Source: SXOA01 sp046153945 | GTDB taxonomy: Bacteria > Planctomycetota > Planctomycetia > Pirellulales > Pirellulaceae | Direction: 5' to 3' | DNA length: 64,000 bases | NCBI GenBank assembly: GCA_046153945.1 | Contig: JBJXFF010000210.1 | Coordinates: 1-64,000 of the forward strand | In this document: positions 1 through 8,292 of the stretch, piece after piece | Layout of the letters: every line of letters begins with the position of its first letter | Numbering within the stretch: the stretch's first letter is position 1 | Made by a program: the position numbers and the translations under genes | The notes under the pieces: model-generated | The model's input: only the letters and a program-made list of their open reading frames with translations | What the model was told of the DNA's origin: nothing | Databases searched by the model: none

Positions 1-67
1 ATGTCGGGCCCTCCGGGCCGAAATGCACTGCTTTAAGACTCGCGCGTCGGGCTCGTGTGCGACTGAC

Positions 68-1237
68 CTACCGCAACGGCTTGACGTACTTCACAAACTC
101 ATTGTTAAGTTTGCCGAGATCGCCGAATGCGTCCTGAAACTCGGCCAGACGCTGTTCCTGTCTGGGGAAATCCAGGGGTTGCTTGGCGGCGATGTGTGTC
201 AGGTATTTGACGTACGCGGGCTCCTTCTTGCGGATCAGGAAGTAGGTCAGGGCCCAGCTCTCGGCGTAGGCATCTTCGGCCGTTTTGGGGTCGGTCAGGC
301 GAGCGTCGTTGCGAACCAGGGTTTCCAGTGAATCGTCACCGCGCCGCTGGGCGAGAAACTCCTTAAAGCGTTGCAGCCGGGGCCGGTTGATTTGGCCGGC
401 CGTCTTCCAGCCGGTCTTGCTGCGGAGATCGGGGGTCTCGAAGAAGGTCGCCATGCCTTCGGTCATCCACAGGGGGTTGTCGGCCATTCGGGTGTGCAGA
501 CCGCAGTTGAAGGCGATCTGGTGGGTGGCTTCGTGAATCATCGTGGCGACATTGTATTGGGCGGCACCCAACCGCTGGTCGATCTCTTCGGAAGACCGCA
601 CCGGCTGCCCCTTGGTGGCCTGCGTCAGATCGTGCAGCACGATGCGGTTGGTGGGGATCGAAAAGTATCCCGGCACTCCCGCCAACTCCGGGCCGACATC
701 AACCGTGGCGAATTCGGCGAACTGCGTCTGCTTCTGAAAGACGATGGCGACCAGCGGAAACTCGTGATCGACGGTCTTGTACTCGCGCTGCGTCCAGTAG
801 GCTCGAAACGCCGTAGCGAGGCGTTCCAACAGCGTCACGCACCAGCGGGCATAGGGCTCCGACGCGTTTGTGCAGAGGGCGTAGTGGTCGGTCGAATAAC
901 TGACAAACCCATTCCCCAATTCCTGTGTGAGCTGCTTGCCGACTTCCGCCGGCGAGAGTGCTGTGAAGGGGACGGCGGCGGCCTGCTTTTGGTTCAGTTT
1001 GTCGGGAGTGACCTGCCAGATGCGGCCGTCCGTCCCCTGCAGCAACAGCCCGCCATCCTGAGCTTCCACCAGCACCCGCGCCGTGATTTCTCGGGTATTC
1101 TTGTGGCGATCCTCAAAGGTGAATTGACCAACGGAGGCGGCCGAGTTTTGGGCTGACAGCGAGTCGGTACGCACCAGCAGCGAACCGGCGGTGATTGCCA
1201 GCCATTGACGGCGGTCAAGTTTCATCGAGTAGCGCAT
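68..1237 (-). CDS. Exported DUF1570-type putative zinc metallopeptidase
   Basis: A 389-residue protein with an N-terminal twin-arginine-like export signal (DRRQWLA followed by a hydrophobic stretch, roughly residues 8-30). The body contains an HExxH motif (HEATHQ, residues 235-240) followed about 20 residues later by WMTEGMATFFE, the spacing and second glutamate expected of a gluzincin-type zinc site. This arrangement matches the DUF1570 family, common in planctomycetes and of unproven activity. A start four codons downstream (MKLDRRQ, at 1225) is equally plausible because neither start has a clear ribosome binding site. No operon partner lies downstream in the window. Function as a peptidase is inferred from the motif only. 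Confidence 0.8.
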   Translation of the reverse strand: MRYSMKLDRRQWLAITAGSLLVRTDSLSAQNSAASVGQFTFEDRHKNTREITARVLVEAQDGGLLLQGTDGRIWQVTPDKLNQKQAAAVPFTALSPAEVGKQLTQELGNGFVSYSTDHYALCTNASEPYARWCVTLLERLATAFRAYWTQREYKTVDHEFPLVAIVFQKQTQFAEFATVDVGPELAGVPGYFSIPTNRIVLHDLTQATKGQPVRSSEEIDQRLGAAQYNVATMIHEATHQIAFNCGLHTRMADNPLWMTEGMATFFETPDLRSKTGWKTAGQINRPRLQRFKEFLAQRRGDDSLETLVRNDARLTDPKTAEDAYAESWALTYFLIRKKEPAYVKYLTHIAAKQPLDFPRQEQRLAEFQDAFGDLGKLNNEFVKYVKPLR

Positions 1238-1383
1238 AAGCCGTGGACCCGTTGGTAAACTTCGTGAGGCACTTTTAATTGGGTCCCAAACAGGGCGTTT
1301 GTTCGGGATGGCGAGGATCCGAAGCCGAAATCACAATTTCGGTGGTTTTATGTCGTGCCGCTCCATAGGAGCTTTACCTTGCA

Positions 1384-1444
1384 CGGCCATTGATGAGACG
1401 TTTGCTCGCGGCAATAGGCATTTCAAACGTCTCATTAATGGCCG
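1384..1444. repeat. Long inverted repeat upstream of pheT
   Basis: Two 21-base arms at 1384-1404 and 1424-1444 are reverse complements except for one position, which would be a G.U pair in the plus-strand RNA. They enclose a 19-base loop. The 334 bases between the DUF1570 gene and pheT hold no convincing gene, and this hairpin is their main feature. No T-run follows the right arm, so it is not a typical intrinsic terminator. It could be a leader RNA structure for pheT or a small palindromic element. Confidence 0.75.
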
Positions 1445-1571
1445 CGTAGAGAATATAAGTCCCAGGTATTATGGCGTGACCCACTGCCTCGTCACAACCG
1501 TGGTTGCTGGCAACCGGGGACGGACGGTAAACTGCTCGTTTTGATACACCGGCCACTCAGAAAGTTGTGAA

Positions 1572-3602
1572 ATGCTTGTCAGTTGGAATTGGCTGAAGGA
1601 ATACGTGGCGCTCGACATGTCGGTCGAAGCGTTGACCGAACGTCTGATGATGTCGGGCTTGAACCTGGAGGAATTCGGCGACCACAAGGAAACCGGCGAC
1701 ATCGTCATCGACCTTGAGGTGACCAGCAACCGCCCCGACTGCCTGGGCCAGATCGGGATCGCGCGCGAAACAGCCGTGTTGTTTCAGAAGGAATTGCAGA
1801 TCCCCGCCGCCCAGGTTCAGGAAGTCGCCACAAAAACCGCATCGGTGACTTCCGTCACCATCGAGTGCCCCGACCTCTGTCCGCGCTACACCGCCCGCGT
1901 GATCCGGGGCGTCAAGATCGGTCCCAGCCCCGTTTGGATGGTACGCCGGCTGCAGACCATCGGCGTCAAAAGCATCAACAATGTCGTGGACATTACCAAC
2001 TCTGTCCTGATGGAATGCGGCCAGCCGCTCCATGCGTTCGACCTGAAAAAGCTACTGGGACAGCAGATCATCGTTCGCCGGGCGAAGAAGAATGAGCCGT
2101 TCATTGCGATTGACCACAAGACCTACGCCCTCGACGAACACATGTGCGTGATTGCGGATGCCCAGCGGCCGGTGGCGCTCGGCGGCGTGATGGGGGGGGC
2201 GGAAACGGAGATTACACCGGGGACTGCGGACGTACTCATTGAGTCGGCTCAGTTCGCACCTCTTTCCATTCGCACCACGTCGCGGGCGCTGAAGCTTTCC
2301 AGCGATTCGTCCTACCGCTTCGAGCGCGGGACCGATCCCGAAGGAGTCGATTGGGCCAGCCGCCGCTGCTGCCAGCTCATTTTGGAGCTGGCAGGGGGGA
2401 CGCTAGTCGATGGAGTGACCGATGTCGGTCAGAAACCGATCCAGCGTGAGCCCGTGGTGCTGCGGCTGGCGGAGGTGGAGCGGATTCTGGGAATCAAGAT
2501 TCCGGCGGAAAGAGTACGCCAGATTCTGACCGCCCTTGGCTGTCGGGAAACGTCGACCGATTCGCAGCAGATCAAAACGGTCCCGCCAAGTTGGCGGCGG
2601 GATTTGACGCGGGAAATCGACCTGATTGAAGAATCGGCCCGCATCCACGGCTACGACGCCATTCCGGAAGATGCTGCCGTGCCGATGGCCGCTTCGCATC
2701 GCACGGATGCCGATCGGGTGCTGGCCCGCGCCCGGCAGGTGCTGACCGCTGCCGGGTTCAACGAAGCAATGACCCGCAGCGTCGTCAGCGAAGAATGGTC
2801 CACGGCTTTCAGCCCCTGGACCGCCGCCGAGCCGCTCATCGCCAACACACCGATGGTCAAGGGAGAAGACCGCATCCGCCGCAGTCTGGTCCCCAGCCTG
2901 CTCGGCGCTCGGCGGCACAACGAATCGGTCGGCAACGCCACTGCGGAACTGTTCGAAACGGCCCGCATCTATCTGCCGCAAGGAGCAGGCTTGCCTAGTG
3001 AGCAGTGGACGCTGACGGCTGTGAGCGGCGAAGGGTTTTTGCATCTCAAAGGAGTGGTTGAAACACTGCTGTCGGCCATCAATCCGGCTCTGCGAATTGA
3101 AGTACGGGATTATCAGCCAGCGAGCGCTGGCCGCTCGCCGGTGATCGAGGTATCCGAGTTACAGGTCGCAGGAAAGCGACTCGGTTTCCTGGGCGAAGTT
3201 TCTCCCGCCGGCCTCAAGCAATTTGGCCTCCGCAAAGAAACCGCCATCCTGGAGATCGACCTAGGTTCTCTCGTGCCGCTGGCGGTGCTGATTCCCAAAT
3301 TCGCCCCCGTCAGTGCCTTCCCCACCATCAGCCGCGATTTGAATCTCATCGTCGATGAGCCGCTCCGCTGGTCGGAACTGGAATCGGTCGTCCGGGCCAG
3401 CGCGGGGGAATTCCTCGACGCCGCCGAGTATCTCGACACCTACCGCGACACCGCCAAAGACGGCCCCGGCAAAAAGCGGCTCCTCTTCTCCCTCACCCTC
3501 CGCGCCCAGAGCCGCACCTTGACCAGCGAAGAAGCCGACCAGACCCGCGATGCCGTTGTCGCCGCCTGTGCGGCGAAGTTCGGGGCGAAGCTGCTGGGGT
3601 AG
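1572..3602 (+). CDS. pheT: Phenylalanine--tRNA ligase beta subunit, lacking the N-terminal tRNA-binding domain
   Basis: Beta chain of the alpha2-beta2 enzyme that charges tRNA-Phe in the cytoplasm. The N-terminal SWNWLKEYV and the DLEVTSNRPDCLG block match PheT, and the C-terminal about 95 residues form the FDX-ACB anticodon-binding domain (FPTISRDLNLIV). At 676 residues it is about 110-120 shorter than the E. coli protein. The gap lies between residue 35 and DLEVTSNRPDCLG, where the EMAP/OB-fold tRNA-binding domain normally sits. The B3/4 editing region and B5 domain appear intact. No pheS gene is adjacent, so the usual pheST operon is split. The start has no strong Shine-Dalgarno sequence but agrees with the family N-terminus. 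Confidence 0.97.
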   Translation: MLVSWNWLKEYVALDMSVEALTERLMMSGLNLEEFGDHKETGDIVIDLEVTSNRPDCLGQIGIARETAVLFQKELQIPAAQVQEVATKTASVTSVTIECPDLCPRYTARVIRGVKIGPSPVWMVRRLQTIGVKSINNVVDITNSVLMECGQPLHAFDLKKLLGQQIIVRRAKKNEPFIAIDHKTYALDEHMCVIADAQRPVALGGVMGGAETEITPGTADVLIESAQFAPLSIRTTSRALKLSSDSSYRFERGTDPEGVDWASRRCCQLILELAGGTLVDGVTDVGQKPIQREPVVLRLAEVERILGIKIPAERVRQILTALGCRETSTDSQQIKTVPPSWRRDLTREIDLIEESARIHGYDAIPEDAAVPMAASHRTDADRVLARARQVLTAAGFNEAMTRSVVSEEWSTAFSPWTAAEPLIANTPMVKGEDRIRRSLVPSLLGARRHNESVGNATAELFETARIYLPQGAGLPSEQWTLTAVSGEGFLHLKGVVETLLSAINPALRIEVRDYQPASAGRSPVIEVSELQVAGKRLGFLGEVSPAGLKQFGLRKETAILEIDLGSLVPLAVLIPKFAPVSAFPTISRDLNLIVDEPLRWSELESVVRASAGEFLDAAEYLDTYRDTAKDGPGKKRLLFSLTLRAQSRTLTSEEADQTRDAVVAACAAKFGAKLLG

Positions 3603-3605
3603 CCT

Positions 3606-4025
3606 TCAGCTTTTGGCGTGACTCTTGATACCATGCAGGAGGTTAACAAACTCTGCAAAGGCCTCGCGAGCCTGGTCAAACGAAACCACCCGCTTGCCAC
3701 GGCTGCGGCCCACCGACGCCCACAGTTCGCACTCGAACTGTCCGTCACCCCGCACTTCACACGAGAAAAACGGCAGGTTGGGATTGTACCCAGTGTGCAG
3801 ATGCACGCACAGAGCCGCATGCGATGTCCCCGGGAACAGCGGTGCGGAGAACGGCTGTTCGGCCACCCACGCCGTCAGCCCTACCATCGGGGCCAAGAAC
3901 TCCCAGTGCTGCATGGCTGCAAACTCGGCGTACCAGTCCGAAATCGACCGCCACCGCTGAACGTGGTCCGGGTCTTCCGCCTTCACACCACCCTCCTCAC
4001 CCTCTCCGAAATGGAGGCTGGACAA
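3606..4025 (-). CDS. Hypothetical protein, 139 residues
   Basis: A small soluble-looking protein without signal peptide, converging on pheT with only 3 bases between the two stop codons. It is rich in aromatic residues (SDWYAEFAAMQHWEFLAPM) with alternating hydrophobic segments typical of a folded alpha/beta domain. I do not recognise the family. It lies 2 bases downstream of the stop of the PQQ-like gene on the same strand and may be cotranscribed with it. A competing plus-strand frame (3618-4172) has a less protein-like composition and would overlap the propeller gene, so the minus frame is preferred. Confidence 0.6.
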   Translation of the reverse strand: MSSLHFGEGEEGGVKAEDPDHVQRWRSISDWYAEFAAMQHWEFLAPMVGLTAWVAEQPFSAPLFPGTSHAALCVHLHTGYNPNLPFFSCEVRGDGQFECELWASVGRSRGKRVVSFDQAREAFAEFVNLLHGIKSHAKS

Positions 4026-4027
4026 CT

Positions 4028-5296
4028 CTATTTCTTCCCGCCCACCGAGTACAAGTGCGAAAACGTCCGCACATACATCCTGCCGCCGGCAACCGCCGGG
4101 ACGGTGCGGCTCTCTTCCTGGAAGTCATACATGCCTAGCTTTTGGAATTTCTCGCTGGCGGAGAGGCAATAAACCTTGCCGTCGTCCTCCAGACAGAAGA
4201 CCTTGTCCCCGACCCGGACCGGCGAGCCATAACACTTGCTGCCGACCCGTTCCGTCCAGACCGTTTCGCCACTGTCCGCCTTCACGCAGCTCACGGTGCC
4301 GGCGTCGGACCAGAGGAAGAGGAGGTTGCCCCTTGCGACCGGCGTGGGGACGTAGGGGGCGGCTTTGCGAATGTCGTAGACCACTTCGGGTTTGGGACCG
4401 GGTCTCAAAGCCACAAGCGTATTGCCGCTGCCGCCGCCGGAGCCATTGGTGGCGATTACCAGGCCGCCGATCACGAGCGGCGAGCTGACGGTGCGGAGCT
4501 TAAAGACCGGCTCGGACCAGTTTTCCTTGCCTGTTTTGGGATCGAGGCTAAAAATTCCTTCGCCGGTGCTGCAACAGAGGAGTTCGGTCGTCCCCTTCGC
4601 GGACTTATAAATGCAAGGGACGGAATAAGAAGCGATGTCAATCTTGCGAGGGGTCTTCCAGCGAATGTGGCCGTTTTGTTTGTCCACGGCAACGACGTAG
4701 CTGTCCTTGGGCTTGGGCGAATCGGGCTTTTTGGGATCCCCTTCCTGCGAACCGGTAATCACCACCAGGTCGTCGATCAGCATGGGGGAGGTGCCGAAGC
4801 CGTGCATGCTCAGCCAGGGGCCAAAGTCCTGCGTCCAGAGGTCATTGCCAAAATGGTCGAGGGCCATCAGCAGCGTATGCTCGGGATCGGACCAGGCGAA
4901 GTAGACCCGCTTGTCATCGACTGCTGGGGTGCAGGAGGCGTAGCTGCTGAGGTTGTGCAAGTGGTGCGGGACTCCCTGGAATTCTCGTTTCCAGATGAGC
5001 TGGCCATCTTTCGCGTGGACGCACAGGACGTACCGCATGGCCGGCCGAGCATCTTTGTCGGTATCCGCGCTGAGAAGGAAAATTTTGTCCCCCCAGAGGA
5101 CCGGCGAGGAATGGCCGACGCCGGGGAGGCTGGTCTTCCAGTTGATGTCCTTTTCGGTCCATTGGGCCGGAATGGTCGTCGCCTCGCTCCCCCCCCTGCC
5201 GTTGGGGCCGCGGAAGCGGGACCATTCCTGGGCAGGTGCCGAAGGGCAAAAAGCAATCAACAGGCTGGCGAGTGCGAGAGAAGGAAATAGACGCAT
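4028..5296 (-). CDS. Secreted PQQ-binding-like beta-propeller repeat protein
   Basis: A 422-residue protein with a Sec signal peptide (MRLFPSLALASLLIAF, cleaved near APAQ) followed by WSRFRGPNGRG, the characteristic start of planctomycete PQQ-like propellers. Repeated blade motifs such as GDKIFLL, DGQLIWKREF, GHIRWKTPRK, TGKENWSEP, SGETVWTERV and DGKVYCLSASEK are spaced about 40-50 residues apart, giving a seven- or eight-bladed propeller related to BamB/quinoprotein dehydrogenases. Catalytic quinoprotein residues cannot be confirmed by eye, so a binding or scaffold role in the cell envelope is as likely as an enzyme. The ATG at 5296 is preferred over an upstream TTG because GAGGAAG lies 9 bases before it. 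Confidence 0.92.
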   Translation of the reverse strand: MRLFPSLALASLLIAFCPSAPAQEWSRFRGPNGRGGSEATTIPAQWTEKDINWKTSLPGVGHSSPVLWGDKIFLLSADTDKDARPAMRYVLCVHAKDGQLIWKREFQGVPHHLHNLSSYASCTPAVDDKRVYFAWSDPEHTLLMALDHFGNDLWTQDFGPWLSMHGFGTSPMLIDDLVVITGSQEGDPKKPDSPKPKDSYVVAVDKQNGHIRWKTPRKIDIASYSVPCIYKSAKGTTELLCCSTGEGIFSLDPKTGKENWSEPVFKLRTVSSPLVIGGLVIATNGSGGGSGNTLVALRPGPKPEVVYDIRKAAPYVPTPVARGNLLFLWSDAGTVSCVKADSGETVWTERVGSKCYGSPVRVGDKVFCLEDDGKVYCLSASEKFQKLGMYDFQEESRTVPAVAGGRMYVRTFSHLYSVGGKK

Positions 5297-5488
5297 GGCG
5301 GTCTTCCTCAAGGCGGAGGCGGGAGAGGCGGGCGGGGGGGGGTGTCGATGCTTCGATAGTAGCCGACGAGCAGGGGAATCGCAATCTTACCCTCGCTCTC
5401 GACCTCCCAGCAAACGAGTATTGCATCCTGGAGCTTGGCAACCGACACTAATGTTTCTGATAAACTGCATCCGTTCCGCGAGGCAGCC

Positions 5489-6415
5489 ATGCCGATCATC
5501 GTTGCGTGTCGTTGTGGGCAGGCGTTTCAAGCGCCGGACCACCTTCAAGGGTCTCAAGTTCCGTGTTCTGTCTGCGGACAACTGATTGAGATCCGCTCAG
5601 GGCTCTCCCCAGCGACTGCGCCTGCGAGTTACTACCACAATTCCCCACATGCGGCCGGACCCGGAATGGCCAATGGTCCGAACTGGGCAATGATTGCCGC
5701 CATCGGCGGGGCAATTGCCGTCCTGTTTCTTCTAGCTGCTGCGATTGGAGTTCCACTCCTGCTCAAAGGCTTCGCTCCACAGCAATCAGCAGCAACGCCG
5801 GTAAACGCTGCGTCGCCAACCGGCTTGAAGAGAACGGAAGTTCCCGACTCCCCGACATCCGCTGCTCGCGCGTCAACGCCTGCTCCATCTTCGTCCACTT
5901 CATCGGCATCCAGCTCGCCCACCGCGAATTCGATACTCCCGACTGAAACCGTTGACCCCGCGCAAGGTGAATGGCGAACCTTTGGAGAGGGGCGTTTTCA
6001 GCTTTGGGTTCCCACCAAGTCTCCACCCACGGAACGGGATCTAGCTGGCGGCATTGACGATAAGGCCCACAGTTCTGAATTTGAACTCCCTAGCGGAGCA
6101 ATACTCAAGGTGCTCGTGATGTCGGGGAGTAGCGCCACTCACGAAAAGGAAATGATCGACACCTACCAGAAACTGGGAGGCAGCCCTAAGTCCCCGCTGG
6201 AGGTTCCCACCAGCGCCATCACGCACGAGGGAGTCGCCGGATATAGCCGAAACCTCAACGCGACAAAGCATATCAAAGCTGCACGAGGTCGAGTCTTCTA
6301 CCATGCCGAACGGGCGATCTCCTTCGGTTGCAACGGGACGGATTCGGAAGTTTTTACCCCCGAGATTGACTACTTCCTTCAATCGCTGAAGTTTGGAGCA
6401 CCCGTCGAGAATTGA
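5489..6415 (+). CDS. Zinc-ribbon, single-TM hypothetical protein
   Basis: A 308-residue protein. The N-terminus has two cysteine pairs (C7xC9 and C26xxC29), a short zinc ribbon like that of many planctomycete signalling and membrane proteins. A Ser/Pro/Ala-rich stretch leads to one transmembrane helix (about residues 68-92), then a second low-complexity Ser/Thr/Pro/Ala linker (about 100-155) and a C-terminal globular domain of about 150 residues (starts near GEWRTFGEGRFQLWVP). The C-terminal domain is not recognised; it would lie outside the membrane if the ribbon is cytoplasmic. The ATG at 5489 is chosen because GAGG precedes it and the zinc ribbon begins there. Confidence 0.75.
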   Translation: MPIIVACRCGQAFQAPDHLQGSQVPCSVCGQLIEIRSGLSPATAPASYYHNSPHAAGPGMANGPNWAMIAAIGGAIAVLFLLAAAIGVPLLLKGFAPQQSAATPVNAASPTGLKRTEVPDSPTSAARASTPAPSSSTSSASSSPTANSILPTETVDPAQGEWRTFGEGRFQLWVPTKSPPTERDLAGGIDDKAHSSEFELPSGAILKVLVMSGSSATHEKEMIDTYQKLGGSPKSPLEVPTSAITHEGVAGYSRNLNATKHIKAARGRVFYHAERAISFGCNGTDSEVFTPEIDYFLQSLKFGAPVEN

Positions 6416-6418
6416 TGC

Positions 6419-6862
6419 TCAAGCGTCTTCGCCATACCGCGGCGTCAAGTTGAAGAGCGATAAATAACGCCGCTCCTGTGCTCGCATATCTCTTTTCTTT
6501 GCCGGTTCAAGGTCGTCGTAGCCTGCGAGATGTAGCGAACCGTGGATGACGTAGAGCAGGATCTCATCTTCGGCCTTCCATCCATAAATCTCTGCTTCAC
6601 GCGCGGCGTAGTCGCTGCTGACGATGATCTCGCCGTCCAGCCGGACCTCCTCTTCGTCCAGCACGAAGCTGAGGACGTCGGTGGGATAGTCGTGATCGAG
6701 GTACTTGCGGTTGAGGGCGTGCATCTCGGCGTCGTCGACGACAGCGATGCTAATTTCGCCGTCTTCAATTCCAGCGTCTTTAAGGACCGCGCGGACCGCC
6801 TGCTTCAGCCGAGTTTCGTCCAGCGGGAAGGCGTGCTCGTTGCAGATATCGATGCGGAGCAT
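6419..6862 (-). CDS. ybeY: Endoribonuclease YbeY (rRNA maturation factor)
   Basis: A 147-residue UPF0054/YbeY metalloprotein, a single-strand endoribonuclease of 16S rRNA 3'-end processing and ribosome quality control. NRKYLDHDYPTDVLSF and GEIIVSSDYA are family signatures, and the metal site reads HGSLHLAGYDD (residues 107-117). The first two zinc histidines (H107, H111) are present, but the third ligand position is Asp117 instead of the His of E. coli YbeY. The start at 6862 gives the family N-terminus; longer upstream frames overlap the DUF1501 gene. Only one base separates it from the DUF1501 stop, so it is the last gene of the minus-strand operon. Confidence 0.93.
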   Translation of the reverse strand: MLRIDICNEHAFPLDETRLKQAVRAVLKDAGIEDGEISIAVVDDAEMHALNRKYLDHDYPTDVLSFVLDEEEVRLDGEIIVSSDYAAREAEIYGWKAEDEILLYVIHGSLHLAGYDDLEPAKKRDMRAQERRYLSLFNLTPRYGEDA

Positions 6863-6863
6863 G

Positions 6864-8288
6864 CTACGCCAGAATTCCTCGGACCACTTCTCCGGCCACG
6901 TCGGTGAGTCGGAAATCTCTGCCGGCGTACTTGTACGTGAGCCGTTTGTGATCGAGGCCGAGGAGGTGGAGCATCGTGGCATGGAGGTCGTGGAGGTGGA
7001 CCTTGTCTTCCACCGCGTAATAGCCGTAATCGTCGGTCGCTCCCCAGCGGATGCCTCCTTTGATGCCGCCGCCGGCGAGCCACATGGTGTAGCCCTGCGG
7101 ATTGTGGTCACGGCCGTCGCCTCCTTGAGCGACAGGAGTGCGGCCAAATTCTCCTCCCCAGAGGACGAGGGTGTCCTCTAGCAGGCCCCGCTGCTTCAAA
7201 TCCATTAGCAGAGCGGCTATCGGCTGGTCCACTTCCAATGCGTTGCGGCCATGCTCGGCTTTGAGGTTGCCGTGCTGGTCCCACTTGTAGCTGTGGGAGA
7301 CCTGCACGAAGCGCACGCCTCGTTCCGCGAAGCGGCGGGCCATCAGGCACTGGCGGCCGAAATTCTGCGTCGGCCCGCCGTCAATGCCATACATCTTGAG
7401 CGTCTGGGGTGATTCGTCGGCGATGCTCTGAAGTTCCGGAGCGGCGGCTTGCATCTGGAAGGCGAGTTCGAAAGAGTTGATGCGCGCTTCCAGGGCGGAA
7501 TCGGCTCCGGTCTTAGAAAGGTGGTCCTGGTTTAGTTCTCGGACCAGATCGAGCTCCATCCGTTGCAAGTCGCGGGGAGTATTGTCGGCATTCTTGATGA
7601 ACGGAATGGCCGCCTTGTCGGCAGGGATGCTGGCGTTCCCCAGCGGCGTTCCCTGATAGATGGCCGGAAGGAACGCGGAGGAATAGGCATTCACGCCGCC
7701 GTGTGTCAGCGTGGGGCAGACGGTGATGAACCCGGGTAGATTCTCGTTCTCCGTCCCCAGTCCGTAGTTGATCCACGACCCCATGCTCGGCCGCACGAAG
7801 GTGTCACTGCCGGTGTGCAGTTCCAGAAGTGCCGCCCCGTGCCGCGAGTTCGAGCCCCACATGCCGTTGATGATGCAAAGGTCATCGGCGCAGCGGCCGA
7901 CGTGCGGGAAGAGGTCGCTCACCCAGGCTCCGCTCTGGCCGTACTGCTGAAACTTCCACGGCGAGGCCAGCAGATTCCCCGTCTGGCTCGACACCACCCG
8001 CGGCTTATCAAACGGCAGCGGCTTGCCGTTATCCCGCGTCAGCAGCGGCTTGTAATCGAAGGTATCGACCTGGCTCGGCCCGCCATGCATGAACAGAAAA
8101 ATCACCCGCTTGGCTTGGGGAGCGAAGTGTGGAGGTTTCGCCGCAAGTGGATTGGGCTTGGAAGCGTCTGCGCTGGCATGCTGCCCCAGCATCGCCGCCA
8201 GCGCCATGCCGCCAAAGCCCGCGCCGCTGACGCGCAGCATCTCTCGACGGGTGAGGACGGGAGTGAATTGGCAGCAGGGACGAAGCAT
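6864..8288 (-). CDS. Tat-exported DUF1501 protein
   Basis: A 474-residue DUF1501 protein of the alkaline-phosphatase/sulfatase-like fold, very abundant in planctomycetes and normally encoded beside PSCyt1/PSD1 proteins, as here. A twin-arginine signal (RREMLRVSGAGFGGMALAAM) begins about 16 residues in. Family motifs include FLFMHGGPSQVDTFDYKP, GSNSRHGAALLELHTGSD, the FGRTPVAQGGDGRDHNP block near the C-terminus and GGGIKGG. The start at 8288 puts the Tat signal at the right place, 4 bases after the stop of the PSD1 gene, so the two are almost certainly cotranscribed. The biochemical role is not established; a paired periplasmic polymer-degradation or redox function is often assumed. Confidence 0.93.
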   Translation of the reverse strand: MLRPCCQFTPVLTRREMLRVSGAGFGGMALAAMLGQHASADASKPNPLAAKPPHFAPQAKRVIFLFMHGGPSQVDTFDYKPLLTRDNGKPLPFDKPRVVSSQTGNLLASPWKFQQYGQSGAWVSDLFPHVGRCADDLCIINGMWGSNSRHGAALLELHTGSDTFVRPSMGSWINYGLGTENENLPGFITVCPTLTHGGVNAYSSAFLPAIYQGTPLGNASIPADKAAIPFIKNADNTPRDLQRMELDLVRELNQDHLSKTGADSALEARINSFELAFQMQAAAPELQSIADESPQTLKMYGIDGGPTQNFGRQCLMARRFAERGVRFVQVSHSYKWDQHGNLKAEHGRNALEVDQPIAALLMDLKQRGLLEDTLVLWGGEFGRTPVAQGGDGRDHNPQGYTMWLAGGGIKGGIRWGATDDYGYYAVEDKVHLHDLHATMLHLLGLDHKRLTYKYAGRDFRLTDVAGEVVRGILA

Positions 8289-8292
8289 GGCG

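Noticed and set aside
4142..5290. 382-codon plus-strand frame opposite the PQQ-like propeller gene
   Set aside because: The propeller gene on the minus strand has a signal peptide, ribosome binding site and clear blade repeats; the plus frame has none of these.
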